A DNA stretch of 64,000 bases from Cupriavidus basilensis (GCF_000876015.1 NZ_BBQM01000023.1:62001-126000); one strand, 5' to 3'; counted from the first letter of the stretch, positions 8,063 through 17,663 are shown. Made by a program: numbers and translations. The notes: generated by a model not told the origin, from the sequence alone.

Positions 8063-10267
8063 ATGGAAATCAAGGTCAACTTTCTCGACAAGCTACGTCT
8101 TGAAGCCAAGTTCGATGACTTCACGGTAGTAGCCGACCAGCCCATCCGCTACAAGGGCGATGGCTCCGCACCGGGTCCGTTCGATTATTTTCTGGCCTCG
8201 TCGGCCTTGTGCGCGGCTTACTTTGTTAAGTTGTACTGCGTAACCCGCAACATTTCGACCGAGAACATCCGCCTGTCGCAGAATAACATTATCGACCCGG
8301 AAAACCGATATCAGCAGATTTTCAAGATTCAGGTCGAGCTGCCGACGGATATTTCCGCCAAGGACCGCCAGGGCATCTTGCGCTCCATCGATCGCTGTAC
8401 GGTAAAAAAAGTGGTGCAAACTGGACCCGAGTTCGTGATCGAAGAGGTAGAGAACCTGGATGCCGATGCCCAGTCGTTGCTGACGTTGAAGCCGGCACCT
8501 GACGCCAGCACCTATATTGCGGGCAAGGATCTGCCATTGGAGCAGACCATCGCCAATATGTCGGGTATTTTGGCGAGCTTGGGGATGAAGATAGAAATCG
8601 CTTCATGGCGTAATATCGTTCCCAATGTCTGGTCGCTGCATATCCGTGATGCGCACTCGCCAATGTGCTTTACCAATGGCAAGGGAGCGACCAAGGAAAG
8701 CGCGCTGGCATCGGCGCTGGGGGAATTTATCGAGCGCCTGAGTTGCAATCACTTTTATGCAGGTACGTTTTGGGGCGAAGACTTCGCCAATGCCGCATTT
8801 TTACATTACCCGAACGAGCGCTGGTTCAAGCCTGGGCCTAAAGATGCGCTGCCGGCTGAAATTCTCGATGCATACTGCCTGCCCATTTACAATCCCGATG
8901 GCGAGTTACGCGGCTCGCACCTGTACGAAACCAACTCGGGAAATTTGCAGCGCGGTATCTGTTCGCTGCCGTATGTACGGCAGTCGGACGGCGAAGTGGT
9001 GTATTTCCCGTCCAATCTGATCGAAAACCTCTACGCCAGCAATGGCATGAGTGCCGGTAATACACTGGCCGAAGCGCAGGTGCAATGCCTGTCGGAAATT
9101 TTCGAACGGGCGGTAAAGCGCGAAATTCTGGAAGGCGAAATGGCACTGCCCGATGTGCCCCGCGAGGTGCTGGCGAAATACCCTGGCATTCTGGCTGGCA
9201 TTCAGGGGCTGGAAGAGCAAGGCTTTCCGATATTGGTGAAGGACGCTTCGTTGGGCGGAATTTATCCGGTGATGTGCGTCACCTTGATGAACCCGCGAAC
9301 CGGCGGTGTCTTTGCTTCGTTCGGCGCGCATCCCAGCTTCGAAGTGGCGCTGGAACGGAGCCTGACAGAATTGCTACAGGGTCGCAGTTTTGAAGGCCTG
9401 AACGATTTGCCGCAGCCCACCTTTGTCACTAACGCCGTGACTGAGCCAAACAATTTTGTTGAACACTTCATTGATTCCAGCGGCGTGGTGTCGTGGCGCT
9501 TTTTCAGCGCCAAGGCGAATTTCGATTTTGTCGAGTGGGATTTTTCCGCCCGGGGCGAGAACGCCAATGCCGAGGAAGCAGCGACCTTGCTCGGCATTCT
9601 TGAGGACATGGGCAAAGAGGTGTACATGGCGGTGTATGACCAACTTGGCGCCGTTGCTTGCCGGATTCTGGTGCCGGGTTATTCGGAAGTCTATCCTGTA
9701 GAAGATTTGATCTGGGATAACACCAACAAGGCACTGTCGTTCCGCGCGGATATCCTGAACCTGCATTGCCTGGACGACGCAAGCCTGGAGGCTCTGCTTG
9801 AGCGTCTGGACAACAGCGAGCTCGATGAGTACGCCGACATCGCCACGCTGATCGGCATCGAATTTGACGAGAATACGGATTGGGGACAGTTGACGGTGTT
9901 GGAGCTGAAGCTGCTCATTCATCTCGCCTTGCAGCAGTTTGAGGCCGCGCACGAACTGGTGGGCGCCTTCTTGCAGTACAACGACAACACGGTCGAGCGC
10001 GGACTGTTTTACCAGGCCTTGAATGTGGTGCTGGAGGTGCTGCTGGATGACGACCTGAACCTGGACGACTACGCGGTCAACTTCCGTCGGATGTATGGCG
10101 ATGCGCGGATGGACGCGGTGCTGGGTTCAGTGGACGGCAGCGTGCGTTTCTTTGGTTTGACGCCAACCAGTATGAAATTGGAGGGCCTCGACAGACACCA
10201 CCGCCTGATTGACAGCTACAGAAAATTGCACTCGGCACGGGCAAACGCGGCGGCTACAGCCGGTTAA
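8063..10267 (+). CDS. OsmC domain / YcaO domain fusion protein
   Basis: A 734-residue cytoplasmic protein. Residues about 1-150 form an OsmC-like domain (DQPIRYKGDGSAPGPFDYFLASSALCAAYFV, with one Cys at the usual place). Residues about 160-560 form a YcaO ATP-binding domain with paired Glu-rich helices (ESALASALGEFIERLS and LAEAQVQCLSEIFERAV). A helical TPR-like tail follows. E. coli YcaO lacks the OsmC part and is linked genetically to RimO-dependent methylthiolation of ribosomal protein S12. The fused form is known in other proteobacteria. Codon use is less GC-biased than the neighbours and it stands alone, which suggests acquisition. Confidence 0.88.
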   Translation: MEIKVNFLDKLRLEAKFDDFTVVADQPIRYKGDGSAPGPFDYFLASSALCAAYFVKLYCVTRNISTENIRLSQNNIIDPENRYQQIFKIQVELPTDISAKDRQGILRSIDRCTVKKVVQTGPEFVIEEVENLDADAQSLLTLKPAPDASTYIAGKDLPLEQTIANMSGILASLGMKIEIASWRNIVPNVWSLHIRDAHSPMCFTNGKGATKESALASALGEFIERLSCNHFYAGTFWGEDFANAAFLHYPNERWFKPGPKDALPAEILDAYCLPIYNPDGELRGSHLYETNSGNLQRGICSLPYVRQSDGEVVYFPSNLIENLYASNGMSAGNTLAEAQVQCLSEIFERAVKREILEGEMALPDVPREVLAKYPGILAGIQGLEEQGFPILVKDASLGGIYPVMCVTLMNPRTGGVFASFGAHPSFEVALERSLTELLQGRSFEGLNDLPQPTFVTNAVTEPNNFVEHFIDSSGVVSWRFFSAKANFDFVEWDFSARGENANAEEAATLLGILEDMGKEVYMAVYDQLGAVACRILVPGYSEVYPVEDLIWDNTNKALSFRADILNLHCLDDASLEALLERLDNSELDEYADIATLIGIEFDENTDWGQLTVLELKLLIHLALQQFEAAHELVGAFLQYNDNTVERGLFYQALNVVLEVLLDDDLNLDDYAVNFRRMYGDARMDAVLGSVDGSVRFFGLTPTSMKLEGLDRHHRLIDSYRKLHSARANAAATAG

Positions 10268-10380
10268 GGCCAAGGCCCTCCGTTCTGCAGCACGCGGATG
10301 CCAACGGAAATGCAATATCCGGTGGAAGCGCGCGGCTAGCAAGCGGGTAGCATCGCGGCGAGGTTCGACAGGACTCGCGC

Positions 10381-11217
10381 CTACTTCGCATCCACAACAA
10401 CCGGTACCGTCTGCGTCTTCCACGACTCCGTCGGCAGCTTCCACAACGGCGGCATCTGCGAAAACGGCGGCACGGTATGGACCAGCCTGGCCAGTGCAAG
10501 GCGGCTGTCCGTGCCGATCTTGCTGAAGATGGCCTTCAGGTGCGCCTTGACGGTATCGAGGCCGACGTTCATCGCGGCGGCGATGGCTTCGTTGGATTTG
10601 CCCTGGGCCAGCCATACGGCCGCTTCGATCTGCCGTTGCGTCAGGCCGGGAAAGGCAAAGTGAAGGCGGTCCGCGGCGGAGAGCTTGTCGACCGTGCGCT
10701 GCTGTGCCTGGCGATAGACGCGCAGCACGTGCGCGCGGTAGGTCTGAAGCCGGTCGCGCTCGGCATCGCTGTACGCCGGCCGGCCAACGATGCGATGCGC
10801 GCTCAGATCCAGCGAGTATTCGCCGTGCTGGATCAGCACGCCCATGATGCGGCGGGCGCCGGATGGCAGGAACACTTCCTGCGCCATCGGCAGCGCCATG
10901 AATTCATCGTCGCTGAAGATGTCTGACTCGCGAATGGCCCGCTCGCCATAGAAGGCCGGATCTTTCTGCCAGAAAGGATGGCTGCCGGCATGGCGCGCGT
11001 AGGCCGCGAAGGCCTGCTCGCGCCGGCCGGGGGCGTCTTCGATCGACAGCAGCGCGCGCAGTTCTCCGCTTCGATGGTGAATCTCCGTCCAGGCGACGAC
11101 GTCGGCGTCGGTCAACCTGATTACCCCATCGAACAGAACGCCTGGCAACGTCAGCAGGTCAGGCTCGGTTTCATACAGACGCACGATTTCCTGCAGCAGG
11201 ATGGGGTCGGTGTGCAT
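10381..11217 (-). CDS. LuxR-type helix-turn-helix regulator
   Basis: About 278 residues. An N-terminal domain of unclear family (possibly GAF/PAS-like) is followed by a C-terminal LuxR/FixJ-type DNA-binding domain, about residues 200-255: LTQRQIEAAVWLAQGKSNEAI followed by VGLDTVKAHLKAIFSKIG. There is no receiver domain with a phospho-aspartate pattern, so it is probably an orphan sensor-regulator. An upstream methionine (end at 11241) is also possible. It is divergent from the autotransporter at 11357 and may control it. Confidence 0.85.
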   Translation of the reverse strand: MHTDPILLQEIVRLYETEPDLLTLPGVLFDGVIRLTDADVVAWTEIHHRSGELRALLSIEDAPGRREQAFAAYARHAGSHPFWQKDPAFYGERAIRESDIFSDDEFMALPMAQEVFLPSGARRIMGVLIQHGEYSLDLSAHRIVGRPAYSDAERDRLQTYRAHVLRVYRQAQQRTVDKLSAADRLHFAFPGLTQRQIEAAVWLAQGKSNEAIAAAMNVGLDTVKAHLKAIFSKIGTDSRLALARLVHTVPPFSQMPPLWKLPTESWKTQTVPVVVDAK

Positions 11218-11356
11218 GACTACTCGTTCGGGTAATGGCATTTTTCTGCGGCAAATCTTACATTAGCGCGCCTTGATGTGCTTGCCGCGCCTGTGTCACG
11301 CGGAACAAACGCGGCTATGACCACGTAGTCCAAAAAAAAGACGAGGGGTTATCGGG

Positions 11357-14300
11357 ATGAATTGCATTTACCGGCTGGTGTGGAACGGGGCGTTGGGTGT
11401 CTGGCAGGCTGTATCGGAACTGGCGGCGCCGCGCGCAAAGGGATCCGGCAAGGGAGGGAGGCGCCATCTCCGGCGGCGGGCCGGAGCGAGTGCGGTAGTG
11501 GCGCTCTCGCTGAGCCTGGCCGCGCCGATGGCGCGCGCGGTCGATGTGCTTCTCGTGGGTACCGGGGGCGTGGGTGGCGGCGACGGCGGCAATGGCGGCA
11601 TCAGCGGCGGTGGCGGCGGGGCGGACTTTTTCCTTCCGGGCCCCGGCGGTGCCAGCGGCGTTCCCGCTCCAACGCAGACGATTCCCGGCACCGCCAATGG
11701 CGGTAGCCTCCTGCCGACTTACGATTACGTCGGCATCGGAGGTGGCGCCGGCGGCGGGGACGGCGCCAACCTGGGCGGCATCAATGGCGGCAACGGCGGC
11801 GACGGGGTGCTGGACCTCAATGGGACGACGCTGAACGTTGCCAACGCGCTGCTCATCGGAGGCGCCGGTGGCGGTGGCGGCTCGGGGGGCGCCGGTGAGA
11901 CTCGCGGCGGCAATGGCGGCACGGGCGGCAGTGGAACGCTGACGGCCACGGGCGGCACGGCCATCACGGTCGGCACTCAGTTATACATTGGCGGCCTGGG
12001 CGGCGCGGGCGGCAACTGCGGCTGCTCCGGCAACGGCGGCGCCGGTGGCGCGGGCGTGTTCAACCTCGGCGATGGCAGCACGCTGAACCTGGCGGGCGCC
12101 ACCTTCACCATCACCGGCAACGGTACGCTGAACATCGGCAACGCCACGGCCAATGGGGCGAGCGCCGGTACGATCAACGGGCTGGCCGGCAGCATCAACA
12201 ATGCCGGCGCGATCCACTTCAACCAGTCCGACGCGGCATATACGTTTTCCACGGCGATCTCCGGCACCGGCACGGTGACGCAGAACGGCAGCGGCACGAC
12301 CTTCCTGACCGGCGCGAATACCTACTCGGGTGGCACGACCGTCAACGCCGGCCTGATCAGCTTCAGCAATGGCGGCAGCCTGGGATCGGGCAACATCACG
12401 CTGAATGGCGGGGGCCTGCAATGGGCCTCGGGGAACACGACGGATATTTCTGGCCGGCTGAATGCGCTGGGCACGGCCGGCGGCACGTTCGACACCAATG
12501 GCAACGATGTGACCGTGGCAAGCGCCCTCGCCGGCGCGGGCGGCTTGACGAAGGCGGGCGCCGGCACGCTGACGCTGACAAACCTGAATGCCTATGCGGG
12601 CGTCACCACCATCAGCGGCGGCACGCTGGCGCTGACCGGCACGGGCAGCATTGCCAGTTCCAGTGGCCTCGTCAACAACGGCACTTTCGATATTTCCGGC
12701 AAGTCCGGCGGTGCGACCATCGCTGCGTTGTCCGGCACCGGTGCCGTCGCGCTGGGCGGCCAGACGCTGACGGTGAGCACGGGCGGCGGCACATTCAGCG
12801 GCGTGATCGGCGGCATGGGCGGCCTCACGCTTGGCGGCGGCACGCAGACCTTGTCCGGCCTGAATACCTACGCCGGCACCACCACGATCAACGCCGGCAC
12901 CCTGGCATTGACGGGCGCGGGCAGCATTGCAAGCTCCGGCGGACTGATCAACAACGGCAGCTTCGACATCTCCGGCACAACGGGCGGCGCGGCGGTGCGC
13001 GCACTGTCGGGCAGCGGCACCGTGGCATTGGGCAGCCAGACGCTGACGGTCAACAATGCCGCGGGCACATTCAGCGGCGCGATTGGCGGCACTGGCGGCC
13101 TCACGCTCAATGGCGGCACGCAGACGCTGTCCGGCGTGAACACCTACACCGGCGCCACCACCATCAATGCCGGCACGCTGGCCCTGGCCGGCGCGGGCCG
13201 CCTGGCCGCGGATACCGGCGTGGCGCTGGCGGGTACCGGCGCGAGGCTGGACCTGTCCGCCGGCGGCAGCCAGTCCGTGGGACATCTCTCGGGCGTGGGG
13301 GGAAGCCAGGTGGCGCTGGGCGCCAATACGCTCACGCTGACCGACAACACCTCGCAAGCGTTCGGCGGCAGCCTGGCCGGTACCGGTGGCCTGATCAAGC
13401 AAGGCAGCGGCACGCTCACGCTCAACGGCATCAACAGCGCCTTCGCCGGCACCACGACCGTGGCGGGCGGCGCGCTGGCCGTGGGTGACGCGGCCAACGC
13501 CAATGCGACGCTCGGCGGCAACGTGCTGGTCAACGCGCCTGGCACGCTGCGTGGCCACGGCACGGTGTTGGGCAATGTCGACAACAGCGGCTTCGTGGCG
13601 CCGGGCGGCTCCATCGGCACGCTGTCGGTCGGTGGCAACTATGCCCAGGCGGCGAGTGGCACCCTGTCGATCGAAGTCAGTCCGACGGACGCGTCGCAAC
13701 TGCGCGTGAGCGGTTCCGCCGCGCTGGGCGGCACATTGGCTGTGGTGTTCACGCCGGGTACCTACTCGGCGCGACAGTACACGGTATTGAGCGCGGCAAA
13801 TGGCGTGACGGGCCGCTTTGCCAACGTCACCACGGCAACCGCCGGAGCCAGCCTCGGCACGCTGCAGCCGTCCGTCACCTATGGTCTTGGCGACGTTGCC
13901 CTGACCTTGGCGGCGGCCTCGCCGACAGACCCGTTGGTGGTGGCGCCTGCCAACACGTCGATCTACACGGCGCTTGGCACGACGGCGCTCTCGCAGGCGC
14001 AGGGCGCCAGCGCGACGCTGCTCGAGCGGCTGGCCAATGTGCAGCACGGCCTGGAGACGTCCAGGGACGTGTGGATCAAGGCCAACGGCACCCGCAACAA
14101 GGTGGGCGGCACCGGCAGCGCGCCGGGGTTCCAGACACACGCCTACGGTTTCCTGGCCGGCGCCGACGGGCAGCTCGGCAGTGCCACGGTCGGCGCCGCC
14201 GGCGGCTATACGCATACGTCCATCGGCGAGGATGGCACCGGCTCGTCCGGCGACATCGATACGCTGCGGCTGGCGCTTTATGGCAACCAGCCCGTGGGCG

Positions 14301-14875
14301 TGGTCAACCTGTCGGCCACGTTGGGTTATGGGCTGGATTTTCTGTCGCAGAAGCGGCCGTTTGCCGGGCTGGGCACGGCCGAGGGCGACCATATCGGCCA
14401 CGAATTCACGGCGGCGATGCAGGCGAGCCTGCCCATGCAGGCCGGCGGATTCGTGCTGACGCCGCAAGCGGGCTTGCGCTATGCCTACATCCGCGCCAAT
14501 GGCTTCGGCGAGAGCGGTGCCGGCGGCCAGAACCTGCAAGTGGATGCGGACAACGCGCGCAGCCTGCAGCCCTACGTCGGCGTGGCGCTCGACAAAGCCT
14601 TTGGCGATGCCGCGCGCCCCGTCAACGTGCAGCTGCGCCTGGGCTATGCGCACGAAGCGTTGGGCGGGAGCCGCGTTGCGCTGGTGCAAAGCCAGGATGG
14701 CACCGTGTTCGCCGCCCCGGGGACGGACCTGCCGCGCTCGTTCCTGACCACTGGCGCCAGCGTCAGCCTGCTGGCGTCGAAGGCGACTACCGTGGCGCTG
14801 GGGGTGGATGCGGTGCTCAATACCGGCCACGTGTCGGCGCAGTCGGTGCACGTGCGCGTCGACCACCGGTTCTGA
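11357..14875 (+). CDS. Classical (type Va) autotransporter with ESPR and PATR repeats
   Basis: 1172 residues. The N-terminus MNCIYRLVWNGALGVWQAV is an extended signal peptide region, followed by a basic stretch and a hydrophobic core ending near MARAVD. Residues about 70-240 are extremely glycine-rich (GGNGGDG and GGGGGSGGAG patterns). About residues 310-760 hold autotransporter-associated beta-strand repeats of the form NTYxGxTTINAGTLALTG. The last 280 residues form an outer-membrane beta-barrel ending VRVDHRF, with a terminal aromatic residue as expected for BamA recognition. The passenger is predicted to be a surface beta-helix. No protease or catalytic motif was seen, so an adhesin or structural role is likeliest. 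Confidence 0.92.
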   Translation: MNCIYRLVWNGALGVWQAVSELAAPRAKGSGKGGRRHLRRRAGASAVVALSLSLAAPMARAVDVLLVGTGGVGGGDGGNGGISGGGGGADFFLPGPGGASGVPAPTQTIPGTANGGSLLPTYDYVGIGGGAGGGDGANLGGINGGNGGDGVLDLNGTTLNVANALLIGGAGGGGGSGGAGETRGGNGGTGGSGTLTATGGTAITVGTQLYIGGLGGAGGNCGCSGNGGAGGAGVFNLGDGSTLNLAGATFTITGNGTLNIGNATANGASAGTINGLAGSINNAGAIHFNQSDAAYTFSTAISGTGTVTQNGSGTTFLTGANTYSGGTTVNAGLISFSNGGSLGSGNITLNGGGLQWASGNTTDISGRLNALGTAGGTFDTNGNDVTVASALAGAGGLTKAGAGTLTLTNLNAYAGVTTISGGTLALTGTGSIASSSGLVNNGTFDISGKSGGATIAALSGTGAVALGGQTLTVSTGGGTFSGVIGGMGGLTLGGGTQTLSGLNTYAGTTTINAGTLALTGAGSIASSGGLINNGSFDISGTTGGAAVRALSGSGTVALGSQTLTVNNAAGTFSGAIGGTGGLTLNGGTQTLSGVNTYTGATTINAGTLALAGAGRLAADTGVALAGTGARLDLSAGGSQSVGHLSGVGGSQVALGANTLTLTDNTSQAFGGSLAGTGGLIKQGSGTLTLNGINSAFAGTTTVAGGALAVGDAANANATLGGNVLVNAPGTLRGHGTVLGNVDNSGFVAPGGSIGTLSVGGNYAQAASGTLSIEVSPTDASQLRVSGSAALGGTLAVVFTPGTYSARQYTVLSAANGVTGRFANVTTATAGASLGTLQPSVTYGLGDVALTLAAASPTDPLVVAPANTSIYTALGTTALSQAQGASATLLERLANVQHGLETSRDVWIKANGTRNKVGGTGSAPGFQTHAYGFLAGADGQLGSATVGAAGGYTHTSIGEDGTGSSGDIDTLRLALYGNQPVGVVNLSATLGYGLDFLSQKRPFAGLGTAEGDHIGHEFTAAMQASLPMQAGGFVLTPQAGLRYAYIRANGFGESGAGGQNLQVDADNARSLQPYVGVALDKAFGDAARPVNVQLRLGYAHEALGGSRVALVQSQDGTVFAAPGTDLPRSFLTTGASVSLLASKATTVALGVDAVLNTGHVSAQSVHVRVDHRF
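12615..13190 (+). repeat. Tandem 276-bp (92-residue) repeats within the autotransporter passenger
   Basis: The GTLALTGxGSIASS segment recurs at a constant spacing of 276 bp (about 12617, 12893 and 13169). Each unit contains NNGxFDISG, AxxALSGxGxVALG, QTLTV and GGLTLxGGTQTLSG. Units one and two are the closest. The third diverges after GTLALAGAG. Copy number could vary by recombination. Confidence 0.75.
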
Positions 14876-15002
14876 ACCGTGGCGCCCGGCAATCGCCACC
14901 AGCCGCTCGTTCCGCAGCAGGTTGCGATGCCGACGCCTCTCGATAAGACGGGCTGCTGCCCGGGCGCCAGGGCGGGCGTGTGAACGCTGGAAATCCCTGG
15001 CG

Positions 15003-16679
15003 TCATCCTTGCAGTTCAGGCGTTGCAAGCCATTCGCGTCCCTTGAGCATGCCCTGCCAGTAGAGCGGCGGCAGGATGCGCTCCTTGAGCCACCACGCCA
15101 GCCGCGAGGGCCGCGTGCCATCGATGAACCAGCGCGGAAAGCTCGGCGCGACCTTGCCGCCGTAGGTGAACTCGGCCAGGACGATCTTGCCGCGTTCCAC
15201 CGTCAACGGGCAGGAGCCGTAGCCGTCGTAGCGCGCTTCGCCCCTGGCCTCGCCGCGCGTGGCCAGCACGTTGTGCGCGACCACCGGGGCTTGTTTGCGC
15301 GCGGCGGCGGCCGTCTTGGCATTCGACATGTTGCCGGCATCGCCCAGCCCGAAAATATTGTCGAACCGCTTGTGGCGCAGCGTTGCCGGATCGACGTCGA
15401 CCCAGCCGGCGGCATCCGCCAGCGGGCTGACCCGGATGAAATCCGGCGCCTTTTGTGGCGGCACGGCGTGCAGCATGTCGAATTCGCGCTCCACCATCTC
15501 CGGCTCGCCGTTGGCCACGGCCCGCCGGAACGTCGCCCGCCGCGCGGCGCCGTCTACCTTCACCAGCGTCTCGCCGAAGTTCAGGGCGATGCCGTAGCGC
15601 TCCACGTACTGCATCAGCGCCGGCACGTAGTCGGCTACGCCGAACAGCACGTTGCCGGCGTTGCAGAAATCCATGTCCACGCGGTCAAGCATGCCGGCGC
15701 GGCGCCACGCGTCCGCGGACAGGTACATGGCCTTCTGCGGCGCGCCCGCGCACTTGATCGGCATGGGCGGCTGCGTGAACAGCGCCTTGCCGCCGCCCTT
15801 GCGGGTCAGTTCGCGCACGAGATGCCAGGTGTAGGGAGCGAGGTCATAGCGGTAGTTGGAGGTCACGCCGTTGCGGCCCAGCGTTTCGGGCAGGCCTTCG
15901 ATCGCCTCCCAGTCCAGCTTGAGTCCGGGGCACACCACGAGCTGGTCGTATTTCACCACGCGGCAACCGTCGAGGATGACGGTATTGTGCTCGGGCTCGA
16001 AGGCCGCCACGGCCGCCTTGATCCAGGCCACGCCGCGCGGCAGCACCGAAGCCATGGTGCGAGCCGTATGGGCCGGCTCGAAGACCCCGCCGCCCACCAG
16101 CGTCCAGCCGGGCTGGTAGTAGTGGATATCCGCGGGGTCGATGATGGCGACGTCGAGCCCGGGCCTGCGTGCCAGCAGGCTCGATGCCACCGCGATTCCC
16201 GCGGCGCCGCCGCCGATGATGACGACGGCATGGCTGGCGTCGGCAATGTCCGTTGGCGTGCGCCCGCCATTGGCAATGCGCCTGACCACGCCCTTGAGCT
16301 GGTAGCCGGCGGCCGCGGCGCGCTCGATGATGTCCGGCAAGGGCCGGTGCGTGGCTTGCGACAAGGCCCACAGCGTGGCCGAGCGCATGCCGGTGCGGCA
16401 GTAGGCCAGCACCGGCTTCGGCAGGCTGTCCATGAGCCTGCCGAACGCCTGCGCCTGTTCGTCGCCGACCTTGCCCGACTCCACCGGCAGGTAGTGCGCC
16501 TGGAGGCCGAGCAGGGAGGCATTGCGCTCGATTTCCTGGAAGCCGGGCTGATCCGGGCCTTCGCCGTCGGGGCGGTTGCAGATCAGCGAACGAAAGCCGC
16601 TGGCGGCGAGGGTATGTACGTCGTCGGGAAGAATCTGCGGGCTGACCGACAGTTCACTGGTGAGGGCGCGGGGTTGCAT
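15003..16679 (-). CDS. Tyrosine-phosphatase-like / sulfide:quinone oxidoreductase fusion
   Basis: 558 residues. Residues 1-135 are a DUF442/TIGR01244-type phosphatase-like domain with the cysteine loop AYCRTGMRS (Cys94). Residues about 150-558 are a flavoprotein of the SQR family: FAD-binding IIGGGAAGIA at 154-163, the SQR hallmark YYQPGWTLVGGG near 188, and cysteines in VVCPGLK and IKCAGAPQKAMY that match the redox/persulfide cysteines of type II SQRs. It would oxidise sulfide at the membrane, pass electrons to quinone and leave sulfane sulfur for the dioxygenase encoded 30 bp upstream. It is second in the operon with that gene. Confidence 0.9.
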   Translation of the reverse strand: MQPRALTSELSVSPQILPDDVHTLAASGFRSLICNRPDGEGPDQPGFQEIERNASLLGLQAHYLPVESGKVGDEQAQAFGRLMDSLPKPVLAYCRTGMRSATLWALSQATHRPLPDIIERAAAAGYQLKGVVRRIANGGRTPTDIADASHAVVIIGGGAAGIAVASSLLARRPGLDVAIIDPADIHYYQPGWTLVGGGVFEPAHTARTMASVLPRGVAWIKAAVAAFEPEHNTVILDGCRVVKYDQLVVCPGLKLDWEAIEGLPETLGRNGVTSNYRYDLAPYTWHLVRELTRKGGGKALFTQPPMPIKCAGAPQKAMYLSADAWRRAGMLDRVDMDFCNAGNVLFGVADYVPALMQYVERYGIALNFGETLVKVDGAARRATFRRAVANGEPEMVEREFDMLHAVPPQKAPDFIRVSPLADAAGWVDVDPATLRHKRFDNIFGLGDAGNMSNAKTAAAARKQAPVVAHNVLATRGEARGEARYDGYGSCPLTVERGKIVLAEFTYGGKVAPSFPRWFIDGTRPSRLAWWLKERILPPLYWQGMLKGREWLATPELQG

Positions 16680-16709
16680 GGTCTGTCTGTTCCTTCTGGG
16701 GCGGGTGGC

Positions 16710-17606
16710 TCAGAGCAAGTTGAGGGGTATCTTCAGGTAGCGCACGCCGTTGTCCTCCGGCGGCGGCAATTCGCCGGCGCGCATGTTGACCTGGACCGAG
16801 GGCAGGATCAGCACGGGCATCGAGAGAGTGGCGTCGCGCGCCTGGCGCATGGCGACGAACTCTTCTTCGCTGATGCCGTCGCGCACGTGGATGTTGTGCG
16901 CGCGCTCGTCCGCGATCGTGGTCGCATATTGCATTTCCCGTCCGCCCGGCTGGTAGTCGTGGCACATGTACAGGCGGGTGTCCGGCGGCAGGCTCAGCAC
17001 CTTGTTGATGGAGCGGTACAGCGTGCGCGCGTCGCCGCCGGGGAAGTCGCAGCGGGCGGTGCCGTAGTCGGGCATGAACAGCGTGTCGCCGACGAAGGCG
17101 GCGGTGTCCGCGCCATCGCCGATCACATAGGTCATGCAGGCCGGCGTATGCCCCGGCGTGTGCATGGCGAGTGCCTGCAGTTCGCCGATGCGGAAGGCGT
17201 CGCCGTCGTGCAGCAGCAGGTCGAACTGGTGGCCGTCGCGCGCGAAGTCGGCGCCGCTGTTGAACAGCTCGCCGAACACCTGCTGCACGGTGGTGATGTG
17301 GCTGCCGATGGCGGTCTGCCCGCCCAGCCGCTCCTTGAGGTACGGGGCGGCCGAGAGGTGGTCGGCGTGTACGTGGGTCTCCAGGATCCAGCGCACGGTC
17401 GCGCCCAGTTCCCGCACGCGCCCGACGATGCGGTCTGCGCTGGCGGTGCGGGTGCGCCCCGACTTCGGGTCATAGTCCAGCACGCTGTCGATCAGCGCGC
17501 ATTGCAGGCTGGTGCGGTCCAGCACAAGGTAGCTGAGGGTCGAGGTGTCGGGATCGAAGAAGGCTTCGATCTCCATTTGCGAGGTACGGGGCTCGGTCGG
17601 CGTCAT
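16710..17606 (-). CDS. pdo: Persulfide dioxygenase-like MBL-fold protein (ETHE1/Pdo type)
   Basis: 298 residues. The metallo-beta-lactamase ligands appear as ETHVHADHLSA (His78, His80, Asp82, His83), HTPGHTP (His153) and GDTLF (Asp174). Together with DYGTARCDFPGGDA these are typical of persulfide dioxygenases, which oxidise glutathione persulfide to sulfite with a mononuclear Fe(II). It precedes the SQR fusion, matching the sqr-pdo pairing of heterotrophic sulfide oxidation. The start could also be the methionine at residue 11 (17576). Neither start has a strong ribosome-binding site. A candidate sigma-54 promoter lies about 45 bp upstream. Confidence 0.88.
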   Translation of the reverse strand: MTPTEPRTSQMEIEAFFDPDTSTLSYLVLDRTSLQCALIDSVLDYDPKSGRTRTASADRIVGRVRELGATVRWILETHVHADHLSAAPYLKERLGGQTAIGSHITTVQQVFGELFNSGADFARDGHQFDLLLHDGDAFRIGELQALAMHTPGHTPACMTYVIGDGADTAAFVGDTLFMPDYGTARCDFPGGDARTLYRSINKVLSLPPDTRLYMCHDYQPGGREMQYATTIADERAHNIHVRDGISEEEFVAMRQARDATLSMPVLILPSVQVNMRAGELPPPEDNGVRYLKIPLNLL

Positions 17607-17648
17607 GCGTTGTCGATTTGGGGTTGAGACGGGATCGGCTCCCCTGTC

Positions 17649-17663
17649 TCAAGACTCGTGCCA
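17649..17663 (-). promoter_or_regulatory. Candidate sigma-54 promoter of the pdo-sqr operon
   Basis: Read on the minus strand the site is TGGCACGAGTCTTGA. The -24 element is perfect (TGGCACG) and the spacing is correct, but the -12 element has TTGA where TTGC is expected. Transcription would begin about 35 bp before the pdo start codon. The divergent neighbour is a sigma-54 activator, which makes the assignment more credible than the sequence alone. Confidence 0.55.

Noticed and set aside
11640..12050. Glycine-codon-rich repeats read as a possible CRISPR-like or minisatellite array
   Set aside because: There is no regular repeat-spacer structure. The pattern is a coding Gly-rich segment of the autotransporter.
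11981..15121. Very long minus-strand open frame (over 1000 codons) across the autotransporter gene
   Set aside because: Composition is arginine/alanine/glycine-rich with no domains. It is the antisense shadow of a GC-rich repetitive gene.
14808..17627. Long plus-strand open frame opposite the SQR and Pdo genes
   Set aside because: It has no recognisable domains and a skewed composition. The minus-strand genes carry clear catalytic motifs.
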